From assembly GCA_946480675.1 (NCBI GenBank), contig CAMLKS010000106.1:1-7776 (forward strand): a stretch of DNA of 7,776 nt. The letters are read 5' to 3'. Numbering within the stretch: position 1 is the stretch's first letter; each line of letters starts with the position of its first letter. The position numbers and the translations under genes were made by a program. Shown one piece after another: positions 1 to 6,760 of the stretch. The notes beneath the pieces were generated by a model, which saw only the letters and a program-made list of their open reading frames with translations, did no database searches and had not been told where the DNA came from. This DNA comes from an uncultured Bacteroidota bacterium. GTDB lineage: Bacteria > Bacteroidota > Bacteroidia > Chitinophagales > Chitinophagaceae.

Positions 1-42
1 GGCTTGCAGGGGAACCTCTGCTATTTTCCGCAGGCGTTGCAT
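1..42 (-). CDS. Possible 5' end of a divergent gene, cut by the window edge
   Basis: On the minus strand an ATG at 42-40 opens a frame that stays open to the window edge, giving 14 codons that begin MQRLRKIAEV. A gene divergent from the MBL-fold gene would fit the AT-rich spacer between them. Fourteen codons are far too few to identify a family, and an open frame this short is expected by chance. No exact TAnnTTTG element precedes it. Treat it as a placeholder for a gene that may lie outside the window. Confidence 0.2.
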   Translation of the reverse strand, partial: MQRLRKIAEVPLQA

Positions 43-199
43 ATCTGCATACGAATACTAAAATCGTACCTCATCATTTTAGGAGGCGTAACAGGAAATT
101 ACATTAAACCCATTACACTATATTATAGATTAATTAACAACCCATTGCTAACGTTGCACGCATCTCCCATGTCTTCCTCTTATCAAACCTTCATTACAT
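43..199. other. Intergenic leader before the MBL-fold gene
   Basis: No convincing gene is seen here. The stretch is AT-rich between about 100 and 145. The nearest thing to a Bacteroidota -7 element is TAACGTTG at 149-156, which differs from TAnnTTTG by one base, and no TTG-type -33 element lies at the expected distance. Transcription of the gene at 200 probably starts in this stretch, but the promoter cannot be placed with confidence. Confidence 0.35.
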
Positions 200-1642
200 A
201 TGCACTATAGATTACTCCTGTTTATCTGTCTCGTTACGCTTCAGGCATCTGCAAAAGATGCATTGACACAGGCTTACAAACGCTACGCCGCACCTTCAAA
301 TGCAACCTTGCAATTTGCAGTACAGGATAGCAGCCAATTGTTTGCACACACAGCCAGGCCCTGGCTCACCTACAACCGCAACCCTTCAGGCATTTGCTAT
401 GTATCCGATACCTTCTTTCTTAAAAAAGATAGCATCATCAGCCAGAAACAAAACATGGTATTTCATGCAGCTGCACAATACACCCCTTCGCAATTATTGA
501 TAACCGATTTCGGTTACGATAAACCCCAAACCATCAGCCGCCAGGAGTTGGATGAATATGTATTTCAATCAGCACGCTACTCTCCCATATTGCTATTGCA
601 CTACTACCTGCAGCACAAGGATAAGCTTACTATGAAGAAGCACAATAAGCAAACAGCATATACACTACCCATTGGCGAAAACAAGACCACTATTTTTATC
701 AATGCAGAAAACCTTATTGATAGCATTACGGTTCAGTATCCGCACTATCTCTTTGGCGATATTACGCGGGTGTTTATTTACAACAGCCATACAACCTTAG
801 GCGAAATAGCCGTACCAAACGACATCCGTGTTACTTCCTACAACCGCCATATCAGCGAACGCACCCTTATTTCATCCCCTACCCTGATACATACAGCACC
901 ACCCACACAGCCTGCACCTGCCGAGTACGCTATACAAGAAGAAAAAGAAGACACGATACAAGTTCAAAGCGAACGCTACAACGACCATATCGGCTTCATA
1001 CACAACAAGCACACAGATTCACGAACGCTTGTAGTCAATTTCAAAGATTTTCTCGTGGTAATTGAAGCACCGCTTAATAGCGAAAATGGCACGCGCATCA
1101 TTGCAGAGGCACATAAGTTATTCCCCGGCAAGCCTATCCGGTATTTTGCATACAGCCACCACCATCCGCACTACCTGGGCGGTGTACGCGGCTTTATTCA
1201 CGAGGGAGCCATCATCCTGTCACAAGATAGCAATCTGCACTACCTGCAGTTCATAGCCGCCAACCCGCACACCATGAAGCCCGATAGCCTGCAGCTACAA
1301 CCTAAAGCCCTAAAAACAGAATTATATACCGATAAAAAAGAAATAACCGATGGTGCATACAGCATGCAGATACACCTGATAGGCAATAAGTCATCGCACG
1401 CTTACGATTTTGCTGTTTTCTATTTCCCCGAAGAAAAACTGCTTTTTGAAGGTGAGCTGATATGGATCAAAAAAGAAGGTGAAATGGCGAAAGCAAACGC
1501 CAGGCAGCTGGGTTTGTATGAGGCCGTAAAAGAGCGTGGGCTGGATGTAGAGACCTTTGTGCAGTCGTGGCCGCTGTATAATTACAACCTGAAATCCATT
1601 ATCAGCTTCAAAGAACTGGAAGAAACCGTACAAATGAAATAG
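200..1642 (+). CDS. Exported metallo-beta-lactamase-fold protein with a degenerate metal site
   Basis: This 480-residue protein begins with a signal peptide ([18 protein letters not shown], probable cleavage after Ala18), so it should act in the periplasm or outside the cell. Residues 20 to about 250 form an N-terminal region I do not recognise, ending in a Pro/Glu-rich linker (about 232-252). Residues 253-470 resemble the MBL fold: a strand pair near LVVNF and LVVIEAPL, then [12 protein letters not shown] at 311-322, [11 protein letters not shown] at 327-337, and [13 protein letters not shown] at 408-420. Families with this layout usually read HxHxDHxGG, but here residues 320-328 read HHHPHYLGG, so the metal-binding Asp is His324 and the following His is Tyr325. 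His400 is retained as the likely third Zn1 ligand, the usual Asp of the GDL motif is Glu419, and no clear C-terminal His ligand is seen. Zn1 may therefore survive while Zn2 is lost. Substrate is unknown; it may be non-catalytic or a divergent hydrolase. ATG at 200 is chosen because the signal peptide starts there. It ends 29 nt before prfB. Confidence 0.85.
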   Translation: MHYRLLLFICLVTLQASAKDALTQAYKRYAAPSNATLQFAVQDSSQLFAHTARPWLTYNRNPSGICYVSDTFFLKKDSIISQKQNMVFHAAAQYTPSQLLITDFGYDKPQTISRQELDEYVFQSARYSPILLLHYYLQHKDKLTMKKHNKQTAYTLPIGENKTTIFINAENLIDSITVQYPHYLFGDITRVFIYNSHTTLGEIAVPNDIRVTSYNRHISERTLISSPTLIHTAPPTQPAPAEYAIQEEKEDTIQVQSERYNDHIGFIHNKHTDSRTLVVNFKDFLVVIEAPLNSENGTRIIAEAHKLFPGKPIRYFAYSHHHPHYLGGVRGFIHEGAIILSQDSNLHYLQFIAANPHTMKPDSLQLQPKALKTELYTDKKEITDGAYSMQIHLIGNKSSHAYDFAVFYFPEEKLLFEGELIWIKKEGEMAKANARQLGLYEAVKERGLDVETFVQSWPLYNYNLKSIISFKELEETVQMK

Positions 1643-1655
1643 GGGCAGTAATCCT

Positions 1656-1663
1656 TACCTTTG
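1656..1663 (+). promoter_or_regulatory. Bacteroidota -7 promoter element of prfB
   Basis: TACCTTTG is an exact match to the Bacteroidota -7 consensus TAnnTTTG. It ends 8 nt before the prfB ATG. Transcription normally starts a few bases downstream of this element, so the prfB mRNA would have almost no leader. No TTG or TTTG -33 element lies about 20 bases upstream; that region reads caaatgaaatag. The call therefore rests on the -7 element and its position. Confidence 0.55.
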
Positions 1664-1671
1664 CACCCGAT

Positions 1672-2760
1672 ATGACGCAGGAATACCTGAAAGAAATGCG
1701 CGATAGGGTGCAGCACCTGTATCGCTTCTTACGAGTAGAAGATCGAAACGCCAAGATAGAGAATGACCGCCAGATGAGCCTTGCCCCGGGTTTCTGGGAT
1801 GATAACGCACGTGCCACCGGCATTCTGAAAGAAATAAAGATCAATAAGTTCTGGGTAGACCTATATGAACAGGCCAATACGGCTGTAGAAGATTTTGCTA
1901 TCCTGTTCGATTTCTGGAAGGAAGGCGAGGCACAGGAAGAAGAGGTAAGGGAGGCTTACGATAAAGCAGTGAAAACACTCGATGAGTTAGAGTTTAAATC
2001 GACCCTCAACGAGCCGGAAGATGAAATGCATGCCGTAATGGTTATAAACAGCGGCGCAGGTGGTACCGAAAGCCAGGACTGGGCTGAAATGCTGCTGCGC
2101 ATGTACCGCATGTATGGCGAAAAGCAAGGCTGGAAGGTTTCTGAAATAGATGTGCAGTATGGTGATGGTGCGGGCATCAAGCAGGCAACCATAGAGTTTG
2201 ATGGTGAGTTTTCCTACGGCTTGCTGAAGGCGGAAAGCGGCGTACACCGTTTGGTGCGCATCTCCCCTTTCGATAGCAATGCCCGCAGGCATACTTCTTT
2301 CGCTTCGGTATTCGTATACCCCCTTATAGATGACAGCATCGAAATAAGTGTGAACCCTGCCGACCTGGAATGGGAATTTTATCGCGCCGGCGGTAAGGGC
2401 GGACAGAACGTGAACAAGGTGGAAACAGCCGTACGCCTGAAACACATGCCATCGGGCATCATCGTAGAATGCCAGCAGGCACGTACACAGGGAGAGAACC
2501 GTGAAAAGGCATTGACGATGCTGAAAAGCCGCCTGTATGAAGAAGAGCTGCGCAAACGCGAAGAGCTGAAGAATGCAGCCAACAGCAATAAGAAAAAAAT
2601 AGAATGGGGCTCACAGATACGGTCTTATGTATTCCATCCTTACAAGATGATAAAAGACCATCGTACCGATTTTGAAGTGGGTAATGTGCAGCCGGTAATG
2701 GATGGTGAGATAGACGATTTCATCAAAGCATACTTAATGAGTTTTAAAGAAGAGGCATAA
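1672..2760 (+). CDS. prfB: Peptide chain release factor 2
   Basis: This cytoplasmic class I release factor recognises UAA and UGA in the ribosomal A site and triggers peptidyl-tRNA hydrolysis. Its 362 residues match the family length. Residues 1-110 form the N-terminal helical domain, with FWDD at 41-44, a typical RF2 feature. The stop-codon tripeptide SPF is at 198-200 (RF1 has a P-x-T type motif instead) within [20 protein letters not shown]. The catalytic GGQ is at 243-245 in [12 protein letters not shown], whose Gln is methylated by PrmC in other bacteria. The C-terminal region ends with the usual RTDFEVGNV segment. The reading frame is continuous: codons 18-24 read RFLRVED with no in-frame UGA, so the programmed +1 frameshift that autoregulates RF2 in many bacteria is absent. 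The start at 1672 follows an exact -7 promoter element and has no Shine-Dalgarno sequence. The ABC gene follows after 6 nt and is probably cotranscribed. Confidence 0.97.
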   Translation: MTQEYLKEMRDRVQHLYRFLRVEDRNAKIENDRQMSLAPGFWDDNARATGILKEIKINKFWVDLYEQANTAVEDFAILFDFWKEGEAQEEEVREAYDKAVKTLDELEFKSTLNEPEDEMHAVMVINSGAGGTESQDWAEMLLRMYRMYGEKQGWKVSEIDVQYGDGAGIKQATIEFDGEFSYGLLKAESGVHRLVRISPFDSNARRHTSFASVFVYPLIDDSIEISVNPADLEWEFYRAGGKGGQNVNKVETAVRLKHMPSGIIVECQQARTQGENREKALTMLKSRLYEEELRKREELKNAANSNKKKIEWGSQIRSYVFHPYKMIKDHRTDFEVGNVQPVMDGEIDDFIKAYLMSFKEEA

Positions 2761-2766
2761 GACAGC

Positions 2767-4527
2767 ATGGCCAGCGAAGCGAAAAAGATATTTGACACCG
2801 CATTGTTACGTCGCATATTTTCATTTGCGAAGCCATATAAGGGCACACTGTACTTTACCCTTATCATGTCGGTAACCTTAGCGGCGCTATCGCCATTAAG
2901 GCCATATCTGATACAGGTATCGGTTGATAAATATATCAACGGCCGCCTGCTGGAAGGGCTCATATGGATCAGCGTGACACAGTTGGGCATACTGATAATA
3001 GAAAACCTGTTACGCTTCTGGTTTATGTACCGCATCAGCTGGCTGGGGCAAACGGTGGTAAATGATATGCGCAAATCGGTATTTAAAAAGATACTGTTTC
3101 AGAATATCGGTTACTACGACCGCACCCCAATCGGCACACTTACTACACGCACCATTAACGATATTGAATCGGTAAACGATGTATTCTCCGAAGGTATCAT
3201 TTCTATTTTTGCCGATGTACTGACGATAATAGCCATCATGACTATCATGTTCATCACCGATTGGAAACTGACACTCATATGCCTAGCACCTTTCCCGCTG
3301 TTGATAATAGCTACTTACTACTTCAAAGAAAGTGTCAATAAATCTTTCCAGCGCGTGCGCAATGCTGTAGCTGCCCTCAATGCTTTTGTGCAGGAGCATA
3401 TAGTAGGTATGTATCTGGTACAGGCTTTCGCTGCCGAACGCAGAGAGATGGATAAATTCAAGAACATCAATAAAGAACACCGCGATGCGAATATCAAAGC
3501 CATATTCGCCTACTCGGTTTTCTTTCCTATAGTGGAAATAATACTGGCCATGTCTATGGGTTTGCTGGTATGGTATGGTGCAGTGCAGATGCTGGACTAT
3601 GATGTAACTCCCGGCGTGGTCATCGCATTCGTTATGTACCTTAACTTATTGTTCCGTCCGCTGCGCATGATGGCCGATAAGTTCAATGTATTACAGATGG
3701 GTATGATAGCCGGCGAGCGGGTATTTACCGTGCTGGATAGCGAAGAGCACCTGGCGGGCAATGGCACCGCTTCGGCAGATGGCATAAAAGGCAAAGTGAA
3801 TTTTCAGGACGTGCGCTTCAGCTATAAGCCGGGTGTGCCCGTGCTGAAAGGTATTACCTTTGAAATACCCGCTGGCAAAACAATGGCTGTAGTAGGCCAT
3901 ACCGGTGCCGGTAAAACATCTATCATCAGCATACTGAACCGCCTGTACGAAATAGAAGGCGGACAGATACTGATAGACGATAAAGACTTGCAGGCATATG
4001 ATATCTATTCCCTGCGCGAACATATAGGCATTGTGTTGCAGGATGTATTCCTCTTCTCAGGAACCATATACGATAACATCACCCTGCGCAATAGCGAGAT
4101 ACCCCTCTCTAAAGTAGAAGAAGTATGCAAGCTCCTCGGAATTCACGATTTCATCATGCGCCTGCCGGGCAATTATTATTTCGATGTGATGGAGCGTGGC
4201 AATACTTTATCGCAAGGACAAAGGCAATTGCTATCATTTGCACGCGCCTTACTCTACAACCCATCTATCCTGATACTCGACGAAGCCACCTCATCTGTAG
4301 ACAGCGAAAGCGAACAACTGATACAACGCGCTATCGACACCATGATAAAGGGCCGTACTTCTATAGTGATAGCCCATCGCCTCAGCACCATCCGCAAGGC
4401 CGATGAGATCATCGTAATGGACAAAGGCCAGATAATAGAGCGCGGCAACCATGCTGCCCTGCTGCAACAGCGTGGCGAATACTACAAACTATACACAGCA
4501 GTAGAAAAAGAGAAAGCAGAAGTATAA
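2767..4527 (+). CDS. ABC exporter half-transporter (MsbA/ABCB-like permease fused to ATPase)
   Basis: This 586-residue protein has the full layout of a homodimeric type IV ABC exporter of the inner membrane. The transmembrane domain covers about residues 1-320, with hydrophobic segments near 27-47, 64-86, 145-163, 167-186, 246-271 and 283-299. The nucleotide-binding domain follows: A-loop Tyr353 (FSYKPG), Walker A GHTGAGKTS at 377-385, Q-loop Gln425 (VLQDVF), signature LSQGQ at 481-485, Walker B ILILDE at 501-506 with catalytic Glu506, D-loop SSVD at 509-512, and H-loop His537 (AHRLST). All catalytic elements are intact, so it should be active. Relatives export lipids, lipid A precursors, drugs or peptides; nothing here fixes the substrate, and calling it MsbA would go beyond the evidence. 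It starts 6 nt after prfB with no promoter of its own visible. Its stop is 6 nt from the stop of the convergent lipoprotein gene, with no convincing terminator between them. Confidence 0.95.
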   Translation: MASEAKKIFDTALLRRIFSFAKPYKGTLYFTLIMSVTLAALSPLRPYLIQVSVDKYINGRLLEGLIWISVTQLGILIIENLLRFWFMYRISWLGQTVVNDMRKSVFKKILFQNIGYYDRTPIGTLTTRTINDIESVNDVFSEGIISIFADVLTIIAIMTIMFITDWKLTLICLAPFPLLIIATYYFKESVNKSFQRVRNAVAALNAFVQEHIVGMYLVQAFAAERREMDKFKNINKEHRDANIKAIFAYSVFFPIVEIILAMSMGLLVWYGAVQMLDYDVTPGVVIAFVMYLNLLFRPLRMMADKFNVLQMGMIAGERVFTVLDSEEHLAGNGTASADGIKGKVNFQDVRFSYKPGVPVLKGITFEIPAGKTMAVVGHTGAGKTSIISILNRLYEIEGGQILIDDKDLQAYDIYSLREHIGIVLQDVFLFSGTIYDNITLRNSEIPLSKVEEVCKLLGIHDFIMRLPGNYYFDVMERGNTLSQGQRQLLSFARALLYNPSILILDEATSSVDSESEQLIQRAIDTMIKGRTSIVIAHRLSTIRKADEIIVMDKGQIIERGNHAALLQQRGEYYKLYTAVEKEKAEV

Positions 4528-4533
4528 ACTTAG

Positions 4534-4976
4534 TTAGTTTTGCTTTTTGTAGACAGTCCATGTTTTATCTGGATCATCAATCCTGTCCATAATAACCATG
4601 TCCGTGTTTGTAATGGAATCTATTCTGGATGTAACCATGTCTAATTTGGGTATTTCAACAGTGATAATATTATCTTCTAAAAATTTCCAATTGAAAGTTG
4701 CATGATCTATCCATGCCAAATCTTCTACGGTACCCAAACCATTTGTTTCGAAAGTTACAAGGTTGGTCAAACTGGGATCTTCTGCTTTTAACTCAGCAGC
4801 ATCCAGCTTTTCATTTTTATTATCATCAAACGCTGTGTGCGTTATTTTCCATTTCCCAACTATTCTCTCCTCATTAGTTGGACTGGCAGGCACTGGTTTT
4901 ATTATAGGTGCTTTTTTCTTGCATGAAATGCATAAAGTAAGGAATGCCATAGAGCAATATTGAATGTAGTTTTCAT
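4534..4976 (-). pseudogene. Lipocalin-like lipoprotein, signal peptide apparently split by a one-base frameshift
   Basis: The intact frame (4950 down to 4534) encodes 138 residues starting MAFLTLCISCKKKAP. As it stands the predicted lipobox Cys is residue 10, which leaves a signal peptide too short and without a positive n-region. Just upstream, an ATG at 4976 opens another frame reading MKTTFNIAL. Joining the two with one added base near 4950-4951 gives a standard lipoprotein signal peptide with Lys2, a hydrophobic core and Cys19. The mature part reads IVGKWKIT at 30-37, a pattern common in small lipocalin-like Bacteroidota lipoproteins. An acidic loop at 42-53 (DDNKNEKLDAAE) has oxygen-bearing side chains at EF-hand positions 1, 3, 5, 9 and 12, so it may bind calcium. 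A Trp-Thr-Val-Tyr strand closes the C-terminus. If the shorter start is real, the product may not be lipidated. Function is unknown. No exact minus-strand TAnnTTTG precedes it. Confidence 0.65.
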
Positions 4977-5022
4977 AATGGTTGACACGTTACATATTCG
5001 TAATTCATGAAAATAATAAAAA

Positions 5023-5030
5023 TATCTTTG
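5023..5030 (+). promoter_or_regulatory. Bacteroidota -7 element before the exported-protein remnant
   Basis: TATCTTTG matches TAnnTTTG exactly and lies 18 nt before the ATG at 5049, which fits a short leader. There is no clear -33 TTG at the expected spacing; the nearest is a weak TTCG at 4997-5000. It supports 5049, rather than an earlier ATG at 5007 that lies upstream of the element, as the start of the remnant. Confidence 0.5.
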
Positions 5031-5048
5031 CTTTTATATCATAATCTA

Positions 5049-5292
5049 ATGCACGTAAACAATATCATAACAAGGGCAATAGTCAGTTGCACGTTCTGGC
5101 TATTGCCTCTTTTTGTGTTTAGCCAGTCCATCGCTATTCGCCCGGCGTTCAACTATGGCTATGCTTTCAATGCAGTTGAGAAAACCCGGCAGATGATATT
5201 TCTTTTAAATCGCCGATAAACCCGTTTTTTATGGCAAACTTGGTGCGGGTGTTGCTGTAACTATGCCCATAACCGTTTATCGTAAAAAGTAG
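5049..5292 (+). pseudogene. Remnant of a small exported, probably outer-membrane protein with two frameshifts
   Basis: From ATG 5049 the frame encodes MHVNNIITRAIVSCTFWLLP and continues to a signal peptidase site near FVFSQS, then IRPAFNYGYAFNAVEK, before drifting into RQMIFLLNRR and a stop at 5217-5219. A second frame from 5180 reads ENPADDISFKSPINPFF, and a third from 5230 reads YGKLGAGVAVTMPITVYRKK with a stop at 5290-5292. Each switch is repaired by adding one base to a homopolymer: the A run at 5181-5184 and the T run at 5225-5230. The joined product would be about 81 residues, with alternating aromatic, Gly and hydrophobic residues as in beta-barrel proteins, and much shorter than ordinary barrels. 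It may be a decayed gene, or an intact short gene with sequencing errors in homopolymers. The -7 element at 5023 and the terminator at 5313 bracket it, which supports its having been a real transcription unit. The family is not recognised. Confidence 0.5.
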
Positions 5293-5312
5293 AAAGAAAC
5301 ACTACCATAGCA

Positions 5313-5348
5313 AAATAAATAAGGGGCTATAAAGCCCCTTATTTATTT
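5313..5348. terminator. Bidirectional rho-independent terminator
   Basis: A perfect 16-bp inverted repeat has arms at 5313-5328 and 5333-5348, separated by the 4-nt loop ATAA. The core of the stem is GGGGCT paired with AGCCCC, and the outer part is A/T only, so each strand ends in a T-rich tract after the GC core. It lies between two converging units, 20 nt after the remnant's stop and 2 nt after the hydrolase stop on the other strand, so it can end transcription from both sides. Confidence 0.9.
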
Positions 5349-5350
5349 AA

Positions 5351-6757
5351 TCACTTCACTTCTTTATCCAGCCAATCCCCCACCATTATCAGCACAGCGG
5401 GCGATATCGTTTCATCCAGTTGCGCATATTCCTGCGCTGTACATGTTTTACATGTTTGGAACAGGTGGTTCAAACCGGGCAGTTCTTCCGTTTCCCATTT
5501 CTTGCTCTTACTCTTTCCCAGTGCTTTGCGTATGCCTTCCAGGTTGGGTTTCGATAGCACTTGTATATCCTTCTCTCCATTCAGTGCCAGCACCTTGCAC
5601 GATAGCTTTTGCAGGTATGGCGTCGGGTCTGCTTTCATAAAATAGTTATACCACTTATTCTCATACACCTTCGCAAATTCATCCACCATCTGTTGGGCTG
5701 CTTTTTCATCTACAATACCCACTGCCTCCTGCGATGTTTTAGGTACCGCCTTCTGCCACACACCTAACGCTTGCTGCATCCTATTGCGTGCTTCCTGCGT
5801 GCTGTTAGCAGTAATAATTACCTGCTCTACACTGCGGTATAGCTTTATGTAATCATTCACTACAGCCTCATCCAGCCCACCGCTTTTCAATACAGCCGCA
5901 TTCTGGTCTTCCATCAGCTCTGTTATCTTTACACCTGGCCCTGCCAGCAATACGATGAAGTTGATATCCTTCCGTTCGCTGGCTACCATAGGTGCTATCA
6001 TGCCACCTTCGCTATGCCCTAATATACCTATGCGTTTTACATCTACTTCTTTACGTGTTTTCAGGTAGTCTATCGCCGCACCGGCGTCTTTTGCAAAGTC
6101 TGCCGTTGTAGCATTGCTGCGGTCGCCTGTTGTTTGTCCCACACCACGGTCATCTACGCGCAGCACTACATACCCGCGGTTAGTAAGATAGTCTGCTATC
6201 ACCGCAAATGGCTTATGCCCCATTATCTCTTCATCCCTGTTCTGCGGGCCGGAGCCGGTTACCAGTAGTATTGCAGGGTATTTTTTATCAACCTTAGGTA
6301 CGGTAATGGTAGCACCATAGCTGATGCTTTTACCTGCATTGGCGAAGGTAACATCTTCACTGGTGTATGTAAATGGCGGCTTCGGCGTTTGCGGCTTTAC
6401 GATCTCCGTAGGCGTAGCTGTTTTTTTCAGCTCCAGCGGCAGGCTCATACCACTTTGCTTAAACACACCTGCTATGGCAGTATTATCGTACTTCCCGGCA
6501 TAAGTGATGCCTATGTTACTCATGTCAATAAATACGCTATCGGCAGTAGCAGTAACACTCGATACCGGTACGCCGGTCACATTCTGGTCGGGACTATCCA
6601 TGGTTCCGCTCAGTTTGCCATTGGCTTCCTGTATGCGAAACACCAGCCTCAACTCCTGCCCCACATTCATACTACCTTCCCAGGCACCCACCAGCGGGCT
6701 TTGTGCATGTGCGTTTACACCTATAGCCATTGTCAGTATCATTGTGAATAATCTCAT
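5351..6757 (-). CDS. Exported alpha/beta hydrolase (serine hydrolase)
   Basis: This 468-residue protein starts with a signal peptide (MRLFTMILTMAIGVNAHA, cut before Gln19), so it acts in the periplasm or outside. Residues 21-112 form an N-terminal beta-rich module starting LVGAWEGSM, often found ahead of this hydrolase type in Bacteroidota. The alpha/beta domain covers about 130-468: the strand and oxyanion region LLVTGSGPQNRDEE at 164-177, DDRGVG at 202-207, the nucleophile elbow GHSEGG at 247-252 with Ser249, the probable acid Asp397 in NGEKDIQV, and catalytic His431 in GLNHLFQ. The triad is complete, so it should be an active esterase, lipase-like enzyme or peptidase; the substrate cannot be read from the sequence. 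A CKTC pair lies at 436-439, right after the catalytic His. It starts 3 nt after the SdpI-like gene's stop, so it is the last gene of that operon. It is the only gene here ending in TGA, a codon read by RF2. Confidence 0.92.
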   Translation of the reverse strand: MRLFTMILTMAIGVNAHAQSPLVGAWEGSMNVGQELRLVFRIQEANGKLSGTMDSPDQNVTGVPVSSVTATADSVFIDMSNIGITYAGKYDNTAIAGVFKQSGMSLPLELKKTATPTEIVKPQTPKPPFTYTSEDVTFANAGKSISYGATITVPKVDKKYPAILLVTGSGPQNRDEEIMGHKPFAVIADYLTNRGYVVLRVDDRGVGQTTGDRSNATTADFAKDAGAAIDYLKTRKEVDVKRIGILGHSEGGMIAPMVASERKDINFIVLLAGPGVKITELMEDQNAAVLKSGGLDEAVVNDYIKLYRSVEQVIITANSTQEARNRMQQALGVWQKAVPKTSQEAVGIVDEKAAQQMVDEFAKVYENKWYNYFMKADPTPYLQKLSCKVLALNGEKDIQVLSKPNLEGIRKALGKSKSKKWETEELPGLNHLFQTCKTCTAQEYAQLDETISPAVLIMVGDWLDKEVK

Positions 6758-6760
6758 GAT

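Noticed and set aside
33..52. Short TGCATA repeats in the left intergenic region
   Set aside because: The two 6-nt copies are too short to stand out from chance, and no further copies follow.
4..210. Plus-strand open frame of 68 codons from a TTG
   Set aside because: It has no ATG start at its beginning, an unlikely composition and no recognisable domain. It overlaps the start of the well-supported gene at 200 in another frame.
1987..2445. Minus-strand open frame of 152 codons inside prfB
   Set aside because: It lies wholly antisense to the conserved RF2 core, which includes the SPF and GGQ motifs. It has no recognisable domain and is a shadow of the real gene.
1672..2760. Reading the release factor as RF1 or PrfH
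   Set aside because: The SPF tripeptide and FWDD segment are RF2 features, and the length and N-terminal domain exclude PrfH.
2640..3074. Minus-strand open frame of 144 codons across the prfB-ABC junction
   Set aside because: It is antisense to two strongly supported genes, has no family resemblance and no promoter, and has a composition typical of shadow frames.
4526..4540. Small hairpin AAACT/AGTTT between the ABC and lipoprotein genes
   Set aside because: The stem is 5 bp and almost all A/T, with no GC core, so it is too weak to call a terminator.
6389..6751. Plus-strand open frame of 120 codons antisense to the hydrolase
   Set aside because: It is rich in His, Tyr and Cys in the way shadow frames are, and it is covered by a full-length hydrolase with an intact triad.
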